The notes: a model not told the origin generated them from the sequence alone. DNA of 64,000 nucleotides from Halobacterium sp. KA-4 (GCF_021028995.1 NZ_JAJJZG010000002.1:1-64000), one strand, 5' to 3'; numbered from the stretch's first letter, positions 1-8,676 are shown. A program made the numbers and translations.

Positions 1-722
1 GCTTCCACTTCCTCGAAGGTCGCCGCGCAGAACGGACACTCCGGAGCGGCCAACAGTGCGACCGTCACGTCTTCGCCGCACTCCTCGCACTCGGCTTCGC
101 GGACGCCCGCGACGTTGGCCTCCCGTTTGAGGCGCTCGGCGCGCTCGCGGCGCGCCTCCGCGGCCGCCAGCGACGCCACCGAGTCCCGCATCGACACGAC
201 CGCCGTCGCCAGCGTCGCCGTCTTCCGGTCGAGGTCCTGGGTCTCGTCGCGGAGGTACGTCAACACCTCCTCGAAGTTGTCGAAGCCCGCGTCCACGCGC
301 TCGCGGAGCCGTCGCGCTGCCTCCGAAACCTCCGCGACCTCGGCTTGCGCGTCGCGGGCGGCGTTCACCGCCTCCTCGGCTATCGAGGAGAGTTCCGGAT
401 GGTCGTGGTCCTTCGGCGCTTTCGCGTCGGCGTCGCGCTTAACCTGGATGACGCGCTCGCGGACATCCTGAATCTTCTCGTCAAACTCGCTGTCCACGGT
501 CTCGATATCCGCGCGCAGGTCGTCCTCAACGGCGCGCAAGCGGTCATCGAGGTCGTCGCTGGTGACGACATCAGTCTGCTCGTCGGCTTCGCGATACGCC
601 GCCAGAACCCGTTCGAGAAACTCCTCGGTGGGCACGCCGAGGTCGTCGGCGCGCTCCGACAGCCACGACGCGACGGGACCCTCCAGCGTCGTCTCGACTG
701 CGTCCGACGTGCCGTCGGCCAT
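1..722 (-). CDS. Coiled-coil protein with C-terminal zinc ribbon (3' end cut by window)
   Basis: Reads from an ATG at 722 into the window edge, so the C-terminus is missing. The visible 240 residues start with a short helical domain (about residues 1-45, rich in WLSERADDLGVP-type helices), followed by a long heptad-like, Glu/Asp/Arg-rich coiled coil (about 55-205). A zinc ribbon with a CEECGED pair and a CPFC pair lies near the end. There are no membrane segments or catalytic motifs. It is the last visible gene of a minus-strand run after a KaiC-like gene (43-bp gap), suggesting a joint role. The function is unknown; the fold suggests a cytoplasmic adaptor or scaffold. The reading frame is certain, the role is not. 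Confidence 0.85.
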   Translation of the reverse strand, partial: MADGTSDAVETTLEGPVASWLSERADDLGVPTEEFLERVLAAYREADEQTDVVTSDDLDDRLRAVEDDLRADIETVDSEFDEKIQDVRERVIQVKRDADAKAPKDHDHPELSSIAEEAVNAARDAQAEVAEVSEAARRLRERVDAGFDNFEEVLTYLRDETQDLDRKTATLATAVVSMRDSVASLAAAEARRERAERLKREANVAGVREAECEECGEDVTVALLAAPECPFCAATFEEVE

Positions 723-765
723 TCACCCGGAATTGGCACTCTGCTCTCTTAATCGTTGGCCCGCG

Positions 766-1605
766 CTACCGGATCTTCCGGACGTCCGTGACGTCGAAGC
801 CCGCGTCGTGAATCTCGGTCTCGAACTGGACGATGTCTTCTTCCTCCAAGCGCCCGAGCACGCCACGGAACTCTCGGACGAACATCGTGCGCACACGCTC
901 GTTTCCGCCGCTCTCCCACCGGAACTGCACGGTGCCGTCCACGGAGGTCATCAGGCTCCCGAACTCCTCCTCGGTGACCGCGTCCCGCGTCAAGTGCAAC
1001 AAGAGCAAGCCGTCCCAGCCGCGAGCGGCCTTCCGCAGTCCCTTCAGCGTCATCACGACGTCGCTGAACGCCATCTCCTGTTCACGTGCGCCGATGAGGT
1101 CGGTCAGCGAGTCCACGACCACGAGGCTGCCGCTGGCGTGTTCGTCGAGGTAGTCCGCGAATGCTTCGAGAACGTCCCGCCGGTCGCTGTCGGACTGCCC
1201 GAGGTCCAGGATCGAGCGGTGTTCGCCCGCGTACCACTCCCGGGGGACGGGGCTCAACTGGAAGTACTCCGGCGAGAAGTCCTCGAAGGTCACCGCGTCG
1301 AGGCCCGCGTCGACGATTTCCTCGTCCATCGTGAACGAAATCTCCCGGCGGAGTTCGGCCTCATCAGCCGTGAACGAGACGTAGTGGATATCCTCCGGCG
1401 GCACCGCCGAACCATGGAGGTCGCCGTAGTGTAACTCGAAGAGCTCCGGGTCGGCGGCCTGCAGGCCGTTGAGGACGGCGCTCGTGTAGACGAACTCGCG
1501 AGCGCCAGCGCCCGCTTCTCCCGACAGCAACACGACACTCCCCTCGGGTGCGCCACCCCCGATGCGGCCGTCCAGCCGCGATATCCCGAACGGAATCGTC
1601 GCCAT
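766..1605 (-). CDS. KaiC-like (HTR-like) RecA-superfamily protein with degenerate P-loop
   Basis: 279 residues with the start of a KaiC/RadA-like ATPase: an N-terminal GISRLDGRIGGGAPEGS segment, then a Walker A position reading GEAGAGAR. The Lys-Thr/Ser that binds nucleotide phosphate is replaced by Ala-Arg. A Walker B-like strand is present (SLVVVDSLTDLIG, about residue 160). The length fits single-domain KaiC-like proteins of haloarchaea, often labelled HTR-like or RAD55-like. The degenerate loop suggests it does not hydrolyse ATP as canonical KaiC does. It sits between the beta-RFAP-synthase homologue and the coiled-coil zinc-ribbon gene on the same strand. The family assignment is solid; the function is unknown. 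Confidence 0.85.
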   Translation of the reverse strand: MATIPFGISRLDGRIGGGAPEGSVVLLSGEAGAGAREFVYTSAVLNGLQAADPELFELHYGDLHGSAVPPEDIHYVSFTADEAELRREISFTMDEEIVDAGLDAVTFEDFSPEYFQLSPVPREWYAGEHRSILDLGQSDSDRRDVLEAFADYLDEHASGSLVVVDSLTDLIGAREQEMAFSDVVMTLKGLRKAARGWDGLLLLHLTRDAVTEEEFGSLMTSVDGTVQFRWESGGNERVRTMFVREFRGVLGRLEEEDIVQFETEIHDAGFDVTDVRKIR

Positions 1606-1629
1606 ACGCCCGAGTCGCGCGGGCGGCGT

Positions 1630-2616
1630 TTACGCTTTTCCCTGCCCCGTCTCCGTGACCCGCGCGCCCTCGTTACGGGGCGCGACCACGCGCACGTCGC
1701 CGTCGACGCCAGCCGCGTCCAGCGCGTCGCGGCCCGCAACGAGGGCGTCCTCGGCACGACTCTCGTCGGTGACGCCGTACACGGCCGGCCCCCACGACGA
1801 TTGTCCAGCACCCGACACCGCGGGGCTCCCGTCGAGCGCGTCTACGATGCAGCCGACAGGCGGGCGGTAGACGCCGCCTTGCTCGTCGGCGTACCACGCG
1901 CCGTTCAGCCGCCCGACCTCCGCGACCGCTGCGCCGAACGCCGCGACATCCTCGCTTGCCAGCGCCGGGAGCACGCGCCGCGTCACGACGCCCGAAATAC
2001 GGTCCGCGAGCCTGGGGTCCGCGGCTTCAACGGCCGAGCGCATGCTCGCGTCCTCCTCGCTGCCGTCCTTCCCGGGTGTCGCGTCGGGCAGCACGAGCAG
2101 GAACCGCCAGTCGTCGGGAACCCGGTGGTGTGCCGCGACCGCCGGGACCGTCCACTTCCCGCGCGCCGGCGCTTCCGTCGTGAACAGCCCGGTCGGGTGG
2201 CCGGCGTCGAGGACAAACTCGCCGCTCTCGAACGTCGCGACGCCCACGCCGCTCCGGCCGCCTCGTCCCAGTTCGGGCGCGAGGTTGCGCACGTCTACCT
2301 CGCGGCCGTTTGCTCGCGCGACCGCTTCGAGCACCGCCAGCGCGAGCTGCGTCCCGGAGCCGAGCCCCACGTGCGGCGGTAGTTCCTCCCGAACGGTGAG
2401 GTCGACGCCCGGTACGTCCAGCACCTCGCATGCGCGCTCGGCGTGCTCGCGCGCTCGCTCGTGGTCGCATCGAATCTCGTCCGCGCGCTCGGCTTGGACG
2501 ACCACCCGTGGCTGGTCGAGCGCGACGCCGAGGCTGCCGTACAGCTGGTCGTGGGACAGCGAGAGGTTCAGGAAGCCGAAGTGGAGTCGGCCGCCGCTCT
2601 CGACCCGGGTGGGCAT
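1630..2616 (-). CDS. Beta-ribofuranosylaminobenzene 5'-phosphate synthase family protein (GHMP fold)
   Basis: 328 residues. The N-terminus RVESGGRLHFGFLNLS and the glycine-rich GHMP loop PPHVGLGSGTQLALAV (about residues 100-115) match the beta-RFAP synthase family. In methanogens that family joins 4-hydroxybenzoate (or p-aminobenzoate) to PRPP in the first step of tetrahydromethanopterin synthesis. Haloarchaea use tetrahydrofolate-type cofactors, so the true substrate here is uncertain; a folate or pterin-linked step is an inference. It is first of three same-strand genes with small gaps (24 and 43 bp) and runs divergently from ilvD. Confidence 0.85.
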   Translation of the reverse strand: MPTRVESGGRLHFGFLNLSLSHDQLYGSLGVALDQPRVVVQAERADEIRCDHERAREHAERACEVLDVPGVDLTVREELPPHVGLGSGTQLALAVLEAVARANGREVDVRNLAPELGRGGRSGVGVATFESGEFVLDAGHPTGLFTTEAPARGKWTVPAVAAHHRVPDDWRFLLVLPDATPGKDGSEEDASMRSAVEAADPRLADRISGVVTRRVLPALASEDVAAFGAAVAEVGRLNGAWYADEQGGVYRPPVGCIVDALDGSPAVSGAGQSSWGPAVYGVTDESRAEDALVAGRDALDAAGVDGDVRVVAPRNEGARVTETGQGKA

Positions 2617-2739
2617 ACTACCGGATTCGTCACCGGCGGTGTTGGTGGTTCTGCCGCTGGCAAACCTTCCCGGTACCCGATTCGGGCGAACATCATCGCC
2701 TCATCTCGAGTCACCGGCAACATCTGTTCAGTCGGCGTG

Positions 2740-2747
2740 CTTTAACC
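2740..2747 (+). promoter_or_regulatory. TATA-like element of ilvD
   Basis: The sequence CTTTAACC is centred 26 nt before the ilvD ATG at 2770, the usual spacing for a leaderless haloarchaeal transcript. No Shine-Dalgarno sequence precedes the ATG. Confidence 0.55.
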
Positions 2748-2769
2748 GCTGCGCGCGTAACCACCTTAC

Positions 2770-4479
2770 ATGAGCAAGCAGAAGGACAAGGACCTCCCGA
2801 GCGCCGACGTCACCGAAGGCGTCGAGCGCGCGCCCCACCGCGCGATGTTCCGCGCGATGGGCTACGACGACGCAGACTTCTCCTCGCCGATGGTCGGCGT
2901 CGCAAACCCCGCCGCCGACATCACGCCGTGTAACGTCCACCTCGACGACGTCGCGGATTCGGCCGTCGAGGGCGTCGAGGGCGGCGACGGCATGCCCATC
3001 GAGTTCGGCACCATCACCATCTCGGACGCCATCTCGATGGGGACCGAGGGGATGCGCGCGTCGCTCATCTCCCGCGAAGTCATCGCGGACTCCGTCGAAC
3101 TCGTGGCGTTCGGCGAGCGCATGGACGCCCTCGTGACCGTCGCGGGCTGCGACAAGAACCTCCCCGGGATGATGATGGCCGCAATTCGCACCGACCTCCC
3201 GTCGGTGTTCCTCTACGGCGGCTCCATCATGCCCGGCGAGCACGACGGCCGCGAGATTACCGTCCAGAACGTCTTCGAGGGCGTCGGCGCGGTCGCCTCC
3301 GGCGACATGAGCGAGGACGAACTGGAGGAGATGGAGCGCCACGCCTGCCCCGGTGCGGGTGCCTGCGGCGGGATGTTCACCGCGAACACGATGGCCTCCA
3401 TCTCCGAGGCGCTCGGCCTCGCGCCGCTGGGCTCGGCCAGTCCGCCCGCGGAGAGCGACGAGCGCTACGACGTCGCCGAGCGCGCCGGCGAACTCGCCGC
3501 GGAGTGCGTCCGCGAGGACCGCCGTCCCTCGGACATCCTCACGCGGGAGAGCTTCGAGAACGCCATCGCGATTCAGGTCGCGCTCGGCGGCTCCACGAAC
3601 GCCGTCCTCCACCTGCTCGCGCTCGCCGCGGAGGCGGGCGTCGACCTCGACATCGAGGACTTCAACACCATCAGCGACCGCACGCCCAAGGTCGCGAACC
3701 TCCAGCCCGGCGGCTCGCGCGTGATGAACGACCTCCACGAGGTCGGCGGCGTCCCCGTCATCCTCGCGCGCCTGCTCGACGCGGGCCTCATCCACGGCGA
3801 CGCGAAGACGGTCACCGGACGCACCATCGAAGAGGAACTCGACCATCTCGGCGTCAACGGCAGCGTCGAGGAGGACGTCGACTTCCTCAAGCCCGTCGAC
3901 GACCCCTTCCACGAGACGGGCGCAATCACGGTGCTCACGGGGAACCTCGCGCCCGACGGCGCGGTCCTCAAGGTCACCGGGAAGGACGAGACCCAGCACA
4001 CCGGTCCCGCGCGCGTCTTCGAGTCCGAGGAGGACGCGATGGCGTACGTGCAGGAAGGTCACATCGAGTCCGGCGACGTCATCGTCATTCGCAACGAGGG
4101 ACCGCGCGGCGGACCCGGGATGCGCGAGATGCTCGGCGTCACCGCTGCGGTCGTCGGCCAGGGCCACGAGGACGACGTCGCGCTGCTCACCGACGGCCGC
4201 TTCTCCGGCGCGACCCGCGGCCCGATGGTCGGCCACGTCGCGCCCGAAGCCGCGTCTGGTGGTCCAATCGCGCTGGTAGAGGATGGCGACGAGGTAACCG
4301 TCGACGTGCCGAACCGCGAACTCTCCGTGGCGGTCGACGACGACGAGATGGCGTCCCGGAGCGAGGACTGGGCGGAACCCGAGCCGCGCTACGACACCGG
4401 CGTGCTCCGGAAGTACGGCGCCCAGTTCGGCTCCGCCGCTCACGGCGCCGTCACCAACCCCGCGGCGAAGCGCGAGTAA
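2770..4479 (+). CDS. ilvD: Dihydroxy-acid dehydratase
   Basis: 569 residues, normal family length. It dehydrates 2,3-dihydroxy-isovalerate and 2,3-dihydroxy-3-methylvalerate to the keto acids for valine, isoleucine and leucine synthesis, using an Fe-S cluster and Mg2+. Visible family signatures are the cysteine in [10 protein letters not shown] (Cys54), the GCDKN motif (Cys127) and the [16 protein letters not shown] block (Cys193, Cys199). Later come [20 protein letters not shown] and the conserved C-terminal AVTNPA. The start follows a TATA element at leaderless distance. The stop abuts the stop of the convergent gene at 4480. No other ilv gene is nearby. Confidence 0.97.
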   Translation: MSKQKDKDLPSADVTEGVERAPHRAMFRAMGYDDADFSSPMVGVANPAADITPCNVHLDDVADSAVEGVEGGDGMPIEFGTITISDAISMGTEGMRASLISREVIADSVELVAFGERMDALVTVAGCDKNLPGMMMAAIRTDLPSVFLYGGSIMPGEHDGREITVQNVFEGVGAVASGDMSEDELEEMERHACPGAGACGGMFTANTMASISEALGLAPLGSASPPAESDERYDVAERAGELAAECVREDRRPSDILTRESFENAIAIQVALGGSTNAVLHLLALAAEAGVDLDIEDFNTISDRTPKVANLQPGGSRVMNDLHEVGGVPVILARLLDAGLIHGDAKTVTGRTIEEELDHLGVNGSVEEDVDFLKPVDDPFHETGAITVLTGNLAPDGAVLKVTGKDETQHTGPARVFESEEDAMAYVQEGHIESGDVIVIRNEGPRGGPGMREMLGVTAAVVGQGHEDDVALLTDGRFSGATRGPMVGHVAPEAASGGPIALVEDGDEVTVDVPNRELSVAVDDDEMASRSEDWAEPEPRYDTGVLRKYGAQFGSAAHGAVTNPAAKRE

Positions 4480-4923
4480 CTACTTCCGCGAGAGAAACTC
4501 CGGGAGTCGCAGCCGGTCGAGGTCTTTTCTGGGGAGCGTGTCGATGTCGATTCGCTTCAGGAGCTCCGGGAGGTCCATGCGGTCGCCACCCTCGCCGCTC
4601 GCGTCGATTTCGCCTCCCTCCTCCCCCTTGTACGTGATTAGTTTCGACCAGACCGCGCGCTCACGGGACGGGAAGTCCGAGGTGTCGAGGTCGCTCTCCC
4701 CCGAGGCGAGTTTGCTGTCGAGGTCCGCTGCCGAACTCTTCCCCTCGTCGTAGGCCATCTCCACGAGCGACCGGCCCGCCGCGGCGACGAGCTGGCGGTA
4801 CTCCTGTGGGTTCCGGTCACCCAGCGCCGCGGCGACGCCCAACGCGTACGCCCGCCAGACGGCTTCCTCGCGGTCCAGTTCCTCGCCGTCCCAGTCGCGG
4901 GAGAAGGATTCGTCGTACATCAC
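4480..4923 (-). CDS. Conserved haloarchaeal hypothetical protein downstream of KaiC-like ATPase
   Basis: 147 residues, soluble and acidic, with no recognisable catalytic motif. The N-terminus is helical (EEAVWRAYALGVAAALGD). The middle is Ser/Asp-rich, and the C-terminus LPELLKRIDIDTLPRKDLDRLRLPEFLSRK looks like a short basic-acidic helix pair. Its ATG overlaps the stop of the upstream KaiC-like gene (ATGA at 4920-4923), implying translational coupling and a joint function with that ATPase. It is real by codon bias and coupling; the role is unknown. Confidence 0.85.
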   Translation of the reverse strand: MMYDESFSRDWDGEELDREEAVWRAYALGVAAALGDRNPQEYRQLVAAAGRSLVEMAYDEGKSSAADLDSKLASGESDLDTSDFPSRERAVWSKLITYKGEEGGEIDASGEGGDRMDLPELLKRIDIDTLPRKDLDRLRLPEFLSRK

Positions 4924-5609
4924 TCGGGGCGGACTTTCCGGCCGGGGTCGACCTGCAGCCCCCCGCCCGTGAAGGAGACGTCCCGGATGTCGCAGTCGAT
5001 GTTCGTGCCGCGCATCTTCACGAGCTGGACGCCCCGGGTCATCCCGCCGCCCTCCAGGAAGTTATGGAGGAAGATGACGCCGTGGGCGAGGTAGTGCTCC
5101 TCGGCGTACGCCGTCGGGTCGGTCATCTCCGAAACGAGCAGGACGGTGGCGTCGGTCTGCTTGAGGCCAGTCGCGAAGTGCGTGACCTCCGCGTCGGCGT
5201 CGTCGGCGAAGTGCGCCAAAAGCATCGTAGAGTCGACGACCACGCGGTCGTAGTCCTCCTGGCGAATCATCGACGCGAGCCGCGAGGAGAGCCCGGACTC
5301 GCGGCCGTACTGGGTGAGCGAGCGCCGCGAGCGCTCCCGCGTGAGGTTCAAGAACTCGAAGTTCTCCGCGTTGGCGGCGCGCGAGAAGCCGAAGTCGTAG
5401 TTCGCCATGTCGTCGACGAGCTCGTTGCGCGTCTCGTGCATCGTCACGTACAGCACTTCCTCGCCGTTCTTCACGCCCTCCGTGACGTACTGGGCGGCGA
5501 GCGTGGTCTTCCCGCTGCCGGGCGGCCCACTCAGCGTGTACAGGCGGCGCGCCGGGAGCCCGCCGTCGAGGAGGCTGTCGAGCCCGGCGACGCCGGTCGA
5601 GATTCTCAT
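4920..5609 (-). CDS. KaiC-like RecA-superfamily ATPase (RAD55/HTR-like)
   Basis: 229 residues, a single KaiC domain. The start MRISTGVAGLDSLLDGGLP is the typical KaiC entry. Walker A is GPPGSGKTT (about residues 31-39), intact. Walker B is YDRVVVDST. Family members are ATP-dependent signalling or regulatory ATPases. This single-domain form lacks the second hexamer domain of clock KaiC, so a clock role is not implied. It is coupled by ATGA to the 147-residue gene downstream. Contrast with the gene at 766-1605, where the P-loop is broken. Confidence 0.9.
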   Translation of the reverse strand: MRISTGVAGLDSLLDGGLPARRLYTLSGPPGSGKTTLAAQYVTEGVKNGEEVLYVTMHETRNELVDDMANYDFGFSRAANAENFEFLNLTRERSRRSLTQYGRESGLSSRLASMIRQEDYDRVVVDSTMLLAHFADDADAEVTHFATGLKQTDATVLLVSEMTDPTAYAEEHYLAHGVIFLHNFLEGGGMTRGVQLVKMRGTNIDCDIRDVSFTGGGLQVDPGRKVRPE

Positions 5610-5760
5610 CGGTGGTGCTCACGTAGGCCACGCTTAAATCCTCCCGTGTTCGACGTCTTTCACGTTCTCTCCCGCAGCCCTCCGTCGGTTCGTGGTTCAG
5701 CTGGCTGGACTGGGAGTAGGTCCGTGTCACTGCCACCCGTGCCACAACCGGTCTCGGAAA

Positions 5761-5768
5761 GGTTATCC
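5761..5768 (+). promoter_or_regulatory. TATA-like element of cspA
   Basis: GGTTATCC is centred about 30 nt upstream of the cspA ATG (5795), consistent with a leaderless or nearly leaderless transcript. Confidence 0.5.
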
Positions 5769-5794
5769 GTGCATCCCGCTTACCTGTAGTTGCA

Positions 5795-5989
5795 ATGGCA
5801 ACCGGTACGGTTGATTTCTTCAACGACACGGGCGGTTACGGTTTCATCGAATCTGAGGACGCGGACGAGGACGTTTTCTTCCACATGGAGGACGTCGGCG
5901 GCCCGGACCTCGAAGAAGGACAGGAAGTCGAGTTCGACATCGAGCAGGCCGACAAGGGCCCACGCGCGACGAACCTCACCCGGCTGTAA
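5795..5989 (+). CDS. cspA: Cold shock domain protein
   Basis: 64 residues, one cold-shock domain. It binds single-stranded RNA or DNA and acts as an RNA chaperone. RNP1 is GYGFIE (about residues 14-19) and RNP2 is DVFFHM (about 27-32). The usual basic RNP1 context is replaced by acidic residues, as in halophilic homologues. It ends RATNLTRL. It is monocistronic with its own TATA element. A T-rich stretch (GATTTTTGTG, around 6021-6030) after the stop may terminate transcription. Confidence 0.95.
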   Translation: MATGTVDFFNDTGGYGFIESEDADEDVFFHMEDVGGPDLEEGQEVEFDIEQADKGPRATNLTRL

Positions 5990-6102
5990 TCCCGGCGTTC
6001 CTTCGTAGAACTACACTTTCCGATTTTTGTGACCCACGCCGAATAGCGGCGCGCTCGTCACGGGACAGTCTGACACTCGCGTAGCCACCGGCTCGTGAGC
6101 AC

Positions 6103-6492
6103 TCACTCGTCGCCGCGACGAACGCGCACGAGGAGGTCGCCGTGCACCTCCCCGAGCACGGTCGCGCGCTCGTGGCGCTCGACGGCCTCCCGGTCGACCT
6201 CGTGGGCCTTCCGCACGGCGACGCGGCTATCGTCGTTCGTCCGAATCGCACCGACCTTTACGAGTCGGTGCGGTTCCACGTACTCGTAGACGTCCCGGAG
6301 CGCCGCCGGCGCGTCGGTGTCGACCGTGCCGATGGTCGCCGCGCCCAGCCGGTCGTCGGGCGCGAGGTCGGCCGCGCTGATCGAGACCCGCTGCCCGAAT
6401 TTCTGGGACATCGCCGGCAGCACGCTCTCCTGGGTCTGCTGGGACGGCTGGGTCTCCGTCGAGCGCAACACCACCCGGAACGTCACGGGCAT
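6103..6492 (-). CDS. Conserved haloarchaeal hypothetical protein
   Basis: 129 residues from the ATG at 6492 (MPVTFRVVLRST). A GTG at 6507 would add five residues, but a TATA-like GATATAAC element lies about 24 nt before the ATG, favouring the shorter form. The protein is acidic and soluble, beta-rich at the start. There is a central RVSISAADLAPDDRLGAATIG segment and a C-terminal LGEVHGDLLVRVRR strand. No known catalytic motif is seen. The family is not recognised with confidence. Confidence 0.75.
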   Translation of the reverse strand: MPVTFRVVLRSTETQPSQQTQESVLPAMSQKFGQRVSISAADLAPDDRLGAATIGTVDTDAPAALRDVYEYVEPHRLVKVGAIRTNDDSRVAVRKAHEVDREAVERHERATVLGEVHGDLLVRVRRGDE

Positions 6493-6591
6493 ACTCCGCG
6501 CTACCACGCCAGGTTATATCATACCGCGTGCTACGAGTCAGCACGCTGAATCTTCCACCAGAACCCGCTCACACGCCCAGCGAGCGGTCGC

Positions 6592-6792
6592 TCAGCCCTC
6601 GTTCATCGCCCGGACGGACTCCGTTCCGCACTCGCGGCACGCCGACACCCGGTACGGCTGGCGAGCGAACGCCGCGTCCGCCTCCGGCGTGCTCTCCACG
6701 CGGAGGTCTATCGTGACGCTGTGTGGCGTCTTCTTGCGACAGCTCTCGCACGACTCCGTCCGACCGGTGCTGTGTGGTGCCTCGCTCGCCAT
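6592..6792 (-). CDS. Small zinc beta-ribbon protein (DUF7835-like)
   Basis: 66 residues from ATG 6792 (MASEAPHSTGR); a GTG four codons upstream is less likely. Two CxxC knuckles (CESC and CREC) flank a SVTIDLRVES strand and a Phe-Ala-Arg-Gln-Pro-Tyr-Arg segment ending in MNEG. This is the layout of the haloarchaeal putative zinc beta-ribbon family DUF7835 as I remember it. It probably binds one Zn2+; the partner and function are unknown. It stands alone on the minus strand. Confidence 0.75.
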   Translation of the reverse strand: MASEAPHSTGRTESCESCRKKTPHSVTIDLRVESTPEADAAFARQPYRVSACRECGTESVRAMNEG

Positions 6793-7046
6793 CGTCGGTA
6801 CCACACGAATACTGTCGCGTCGTGCATTCCAACTGGGCCTAAACAGTTAGGGTAGCAGGAATTCGAGAGCACCACGAGAATCTACAGTAGCAGGGAGTCG
6901 TGTACCTCGTCGCGGCGTACCGGGTTCACAGTTGTGTACAGATTCGGGAACGCGATTCTCTCAACGCGCAACCCCATGAGAGTATGTATGGAAATCGAGA
7001 AACGAAGCCGAACGTGGAGCAGCCGCTACTAGAAGGTTGAGCAGTA

Positions 7047-7069
7047 GGCCCGGAAGTGTATTCCGGGCT
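7047..7069 (-). terminator. Hairpin 3' of tRNA-Pro(GGG)
   Basis: Inverted repeat GCCCGGAA/TTCCGGGC (8 bp plus a closing G-T pair) with a 5-nt loop, about 10 nt beyond the tRNA 3' end. It could stop or stabilise the primary tRNA transcript. No T-tract follows. The 240 bases between it and the zinc-protein gene at 6792 show no gene. Confidence 0.4.
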
Positions 7070-7078
7070 ATAGTGAAG

Positions 7079-7149
7079 TGGGACCGCCGAGATTCGAACT
7101 CAGGTCCGACGGACCCCATCCGCCGAGGATACCGCTACCCCACGGTCCC
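7079..7149 (-). tRNA. tRNA-Pro (anticodon GGG)
   Basis: 71 nt including the discriminator A; CCA is not encoded. Acceptor stem GGGACCG/CGGTCCC; anticodon stem GGCGG/CCGTC enclosing the loop ATGGGGT, so the anticodon is GGG (plus-strand positions 7115-7117). The T-loop region carries GTTCGAATC. There is no intron. It reads CCC (and CCU by wobble). Cbf5, encoded just upstream on the same strand, is the pseudouridine synthase of H/ACA particles and can also modify tRNA position 55. Confidence 0.95.
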
Positions 7150-7173
7150 ACGTATCGACCGAGGCGGCGTCCG

Positions 7174-7182
7174 GCATTAAGG
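7174..7182 (-). promoter_or_regulatory. TATA-like element of tRNA-Pro(GGG)
   Basis: On the minus strand this reads CCTTAATGC, centred about 29 nt before the tRNA 5' end. The tRNA therefore has its own promoter rather than depending only on read-through from cbf5. Confidence 0.5.
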
Positions 7183-7201
7183 CCTTCGTTTCGGAATCGC
7201 G

Positions 7202-8095
7202 TTACACGAGTACGCGTTCGAGTTCGACCACGGTGCCGGCGTCGGCGTCGGGGTCGCCGACGAAGCGACCGAGGCAGACCGCAGCGCCGTTGGGCGTGTA
7301 GCACGCGACGAGCTGGTTCCGCTCGGCGTCCTCTGCGCTGATGACGCCGGGGGCGTAGACCGGCGCGCCTTCGGCGACCTGTTCGGCGGCGGAGGGCGCG
7401 ATGGTCACCGACGGGATGTGTTCGAGCGCGCGTTCGGCGGGCACGAGCACGTCCCGGAGCGCGGCTTCGGGGTCGCCGCTCGGCGGGCTGGTGTCGTCCT
7501 CGTCGCGCAGCCACGCGAGCGCGTCCGCGAGGTCGTGTAGCGTCGACAGCGTGGTGTCGTCGAACGGCGTGGTGGCGGTGCGGCGGAGGTCGCCCATGTG
7601 CGCGCCGGTGCCGAGCGCACGTCCGAGGTCGTGGCAGAGCTTCCGTATGTACGTCCCGGACTCACAGCGGATGCGCAACAGCGCCTGCCGCTCTTTCACT
7701 TCGAGCACGTCGAGGTCGTGAATCTCGCGGACGCGCAGGCGGCGCGCGACCGCGGACTTCCGCGGCGGCTTCTGGTAGGTCGGGCCCTCGAACTCCTCGA
7801 CGACGCTGTGGAGGTTCGCGGGCGGCTCGGCGTGCAGTTCCAGCACGGCGACGTACTCCTTGGGGCCTTCGAGCAGCGCGGGCGCGAGCCGGGTCGCCGC
7901 ACCCGTCAGGACGGGCAGGCAGCCCGTGACCTTCGGGTCGAGCGTGCCCGCGTGCGCGGCCTTCTCGACGCCGACCATGTCCCGAATCCACGCCGACACC
8001 TGGTGGGCCGACGGCCCCGGCGGTTTGTCGAGGTTGACGACGCCGAAGTCGAAGACGTCGTCCGGGTCGCGGTCCGCAGGGGCGTCTCGCAGCAT
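7202..8095 (-). CDS. truB: RNA pseudouridine synthase Cbf5/TruB
   Basis: 297 residues. It is the catalytic subunit of archaeal H/ACA ribonucleoproteins, isomerising uridine in rRNA and possibly U55 in tRNA. Signatures are LDKPPGPSAHQVSAW at the N-terminus and the catalytic Asp53 in HAGTLDPKVTGCLPV. YIRKLCHDLGRALG follows, and a C-terminal PUA domain (about 220-297; APVYAPGV...GRFVGD). Start ATG 8095 lies 2 bp after the cmk stop, so the two are an operon. The usual upstream genes secY, adk and DUF106 seen in other archaea are not adjacent here. Confidence 0.95.
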   Translation of the reverse strand: MLRDAPADRDPDDVFDFGVVNLDKPPGPSAHQVSAWIRDMVGVEKAAHAGTLDPKVTGCLPVLTGAATRLAPALLEGPKEYVAVLELHAEPPANLHSVVEEFEGPTYQKPPRKSAVARRLRVREIHDLDVLEVKERQALLRIRCESGTYIRKLCHDLGRALGTGAHMGDLRRTATTPFDDTTLSTLHDLADALAWLRDEDDTSPPSGDPEAALRDVLVPAERALEHIPSVTIAPSAAEQVAEGAPVYAPGVISAEDAERNQLVACYTPNGAAVCLGRFVGDPDADAGTVVELERVLV

Positions 8096-8097
8096 CG

Positions 8098-8676
8098 TCA
8101 GAACTCGTAGTCGACGTTCTCGATTGGCGCGGGCCCCTCGTCGTTGGACGGCTCGTAGTTGTCCACGGCGTACAGGACGATGTCCGTGACGGCGTCGGGC
8201 CCCCACCGCGCGGTGTTCACCGAGAGGTCGTAGATGGTGAGGTCGTCGAAGTCGATGCCGTAGTAGTCGGCGTACCGCGCGCTTTCGGAGTCTTCGCGCT
8301 TCTCGGTCTCGGCGCGTGCCGTCGCCGGCGTCTTCTCCTCGCGCTCGGCGATGCGGCGCGCGCGCACGCTCAGCGGCGCGTCGAGCCAAATCTTGATGTC
8401 GGCGTACTCGCCGGCCATCCAGCCCGAGAGCCGGGATTCGAGCACGACGTCGTCGCGCTCGCGAGCGGTCTCGCGGAGCTGTCGGTCGAGGTCCTTGTCT
8501 ATCTGGGGGTCCTCCTCGGCGAGTTCGTTGAACTCTTCGAGGGTGAGCCCGCGGTCGTCGGCGAGCTCGCGGAAGATGTCGCCACCGGAGATGTGGTCGT
8601 AGTCAAGGTGGTCGGCGAGCGCGGACGCCACCGTGCTCTTCCCGCTCCCCGGCGGGCCGGAGATAGTGACTAACAT
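8098..8676 (-). CDS. cmk: Cytidylate kinase
   Basis: 192 residues. It phosphorylates CMP/dCMP to the diphosphates. P-loop [13 protein letters not shown] begins at residue 5; then HISGGDIFR, a base-binding [10 protein letters not shown] segment, and a lid-like [13 protein letters not shown]. Length and sequence fit the short archaeal Cmk type. The ATG at 8676 puts the P-loop at the expected place. It is the first gene of the cmk-cbf5 pair. Between it and the next gene (8794) there is a 117-bp gap. Confidence 0.95.
   Translation of the reverse strand: MLVTISGPPGSGKSTVASALADHLDYDHISGGDIFRELADDRGLTLEEFNELAEEDPQIDKDLDRQLRETARERDDVVLESRLSGWMAGEYADIKIWLDAPLSVRARRIAEREEKTPATARAETEKREDSESARYADYYGIDFDDLTIYDLSVNTARWGPDAVTDIVLYAVDNYEPSNDEGPAPIENVDYEF

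Noticed and set aside
2728-4443. Minus-strand frame opposite ilvD
   Set aside because: ilvD is complete with all cysteine motifs; the antisense frame has no family features.
6805-7046. Possible gene or regulatory RNA between the zinc protein and tRNA-Pro(GGG)
   Set aside because: Lower-GC intergenic bases with stops in all frames and no conserved RNA motif visible; only the hairpin beside the tRNA was kept.
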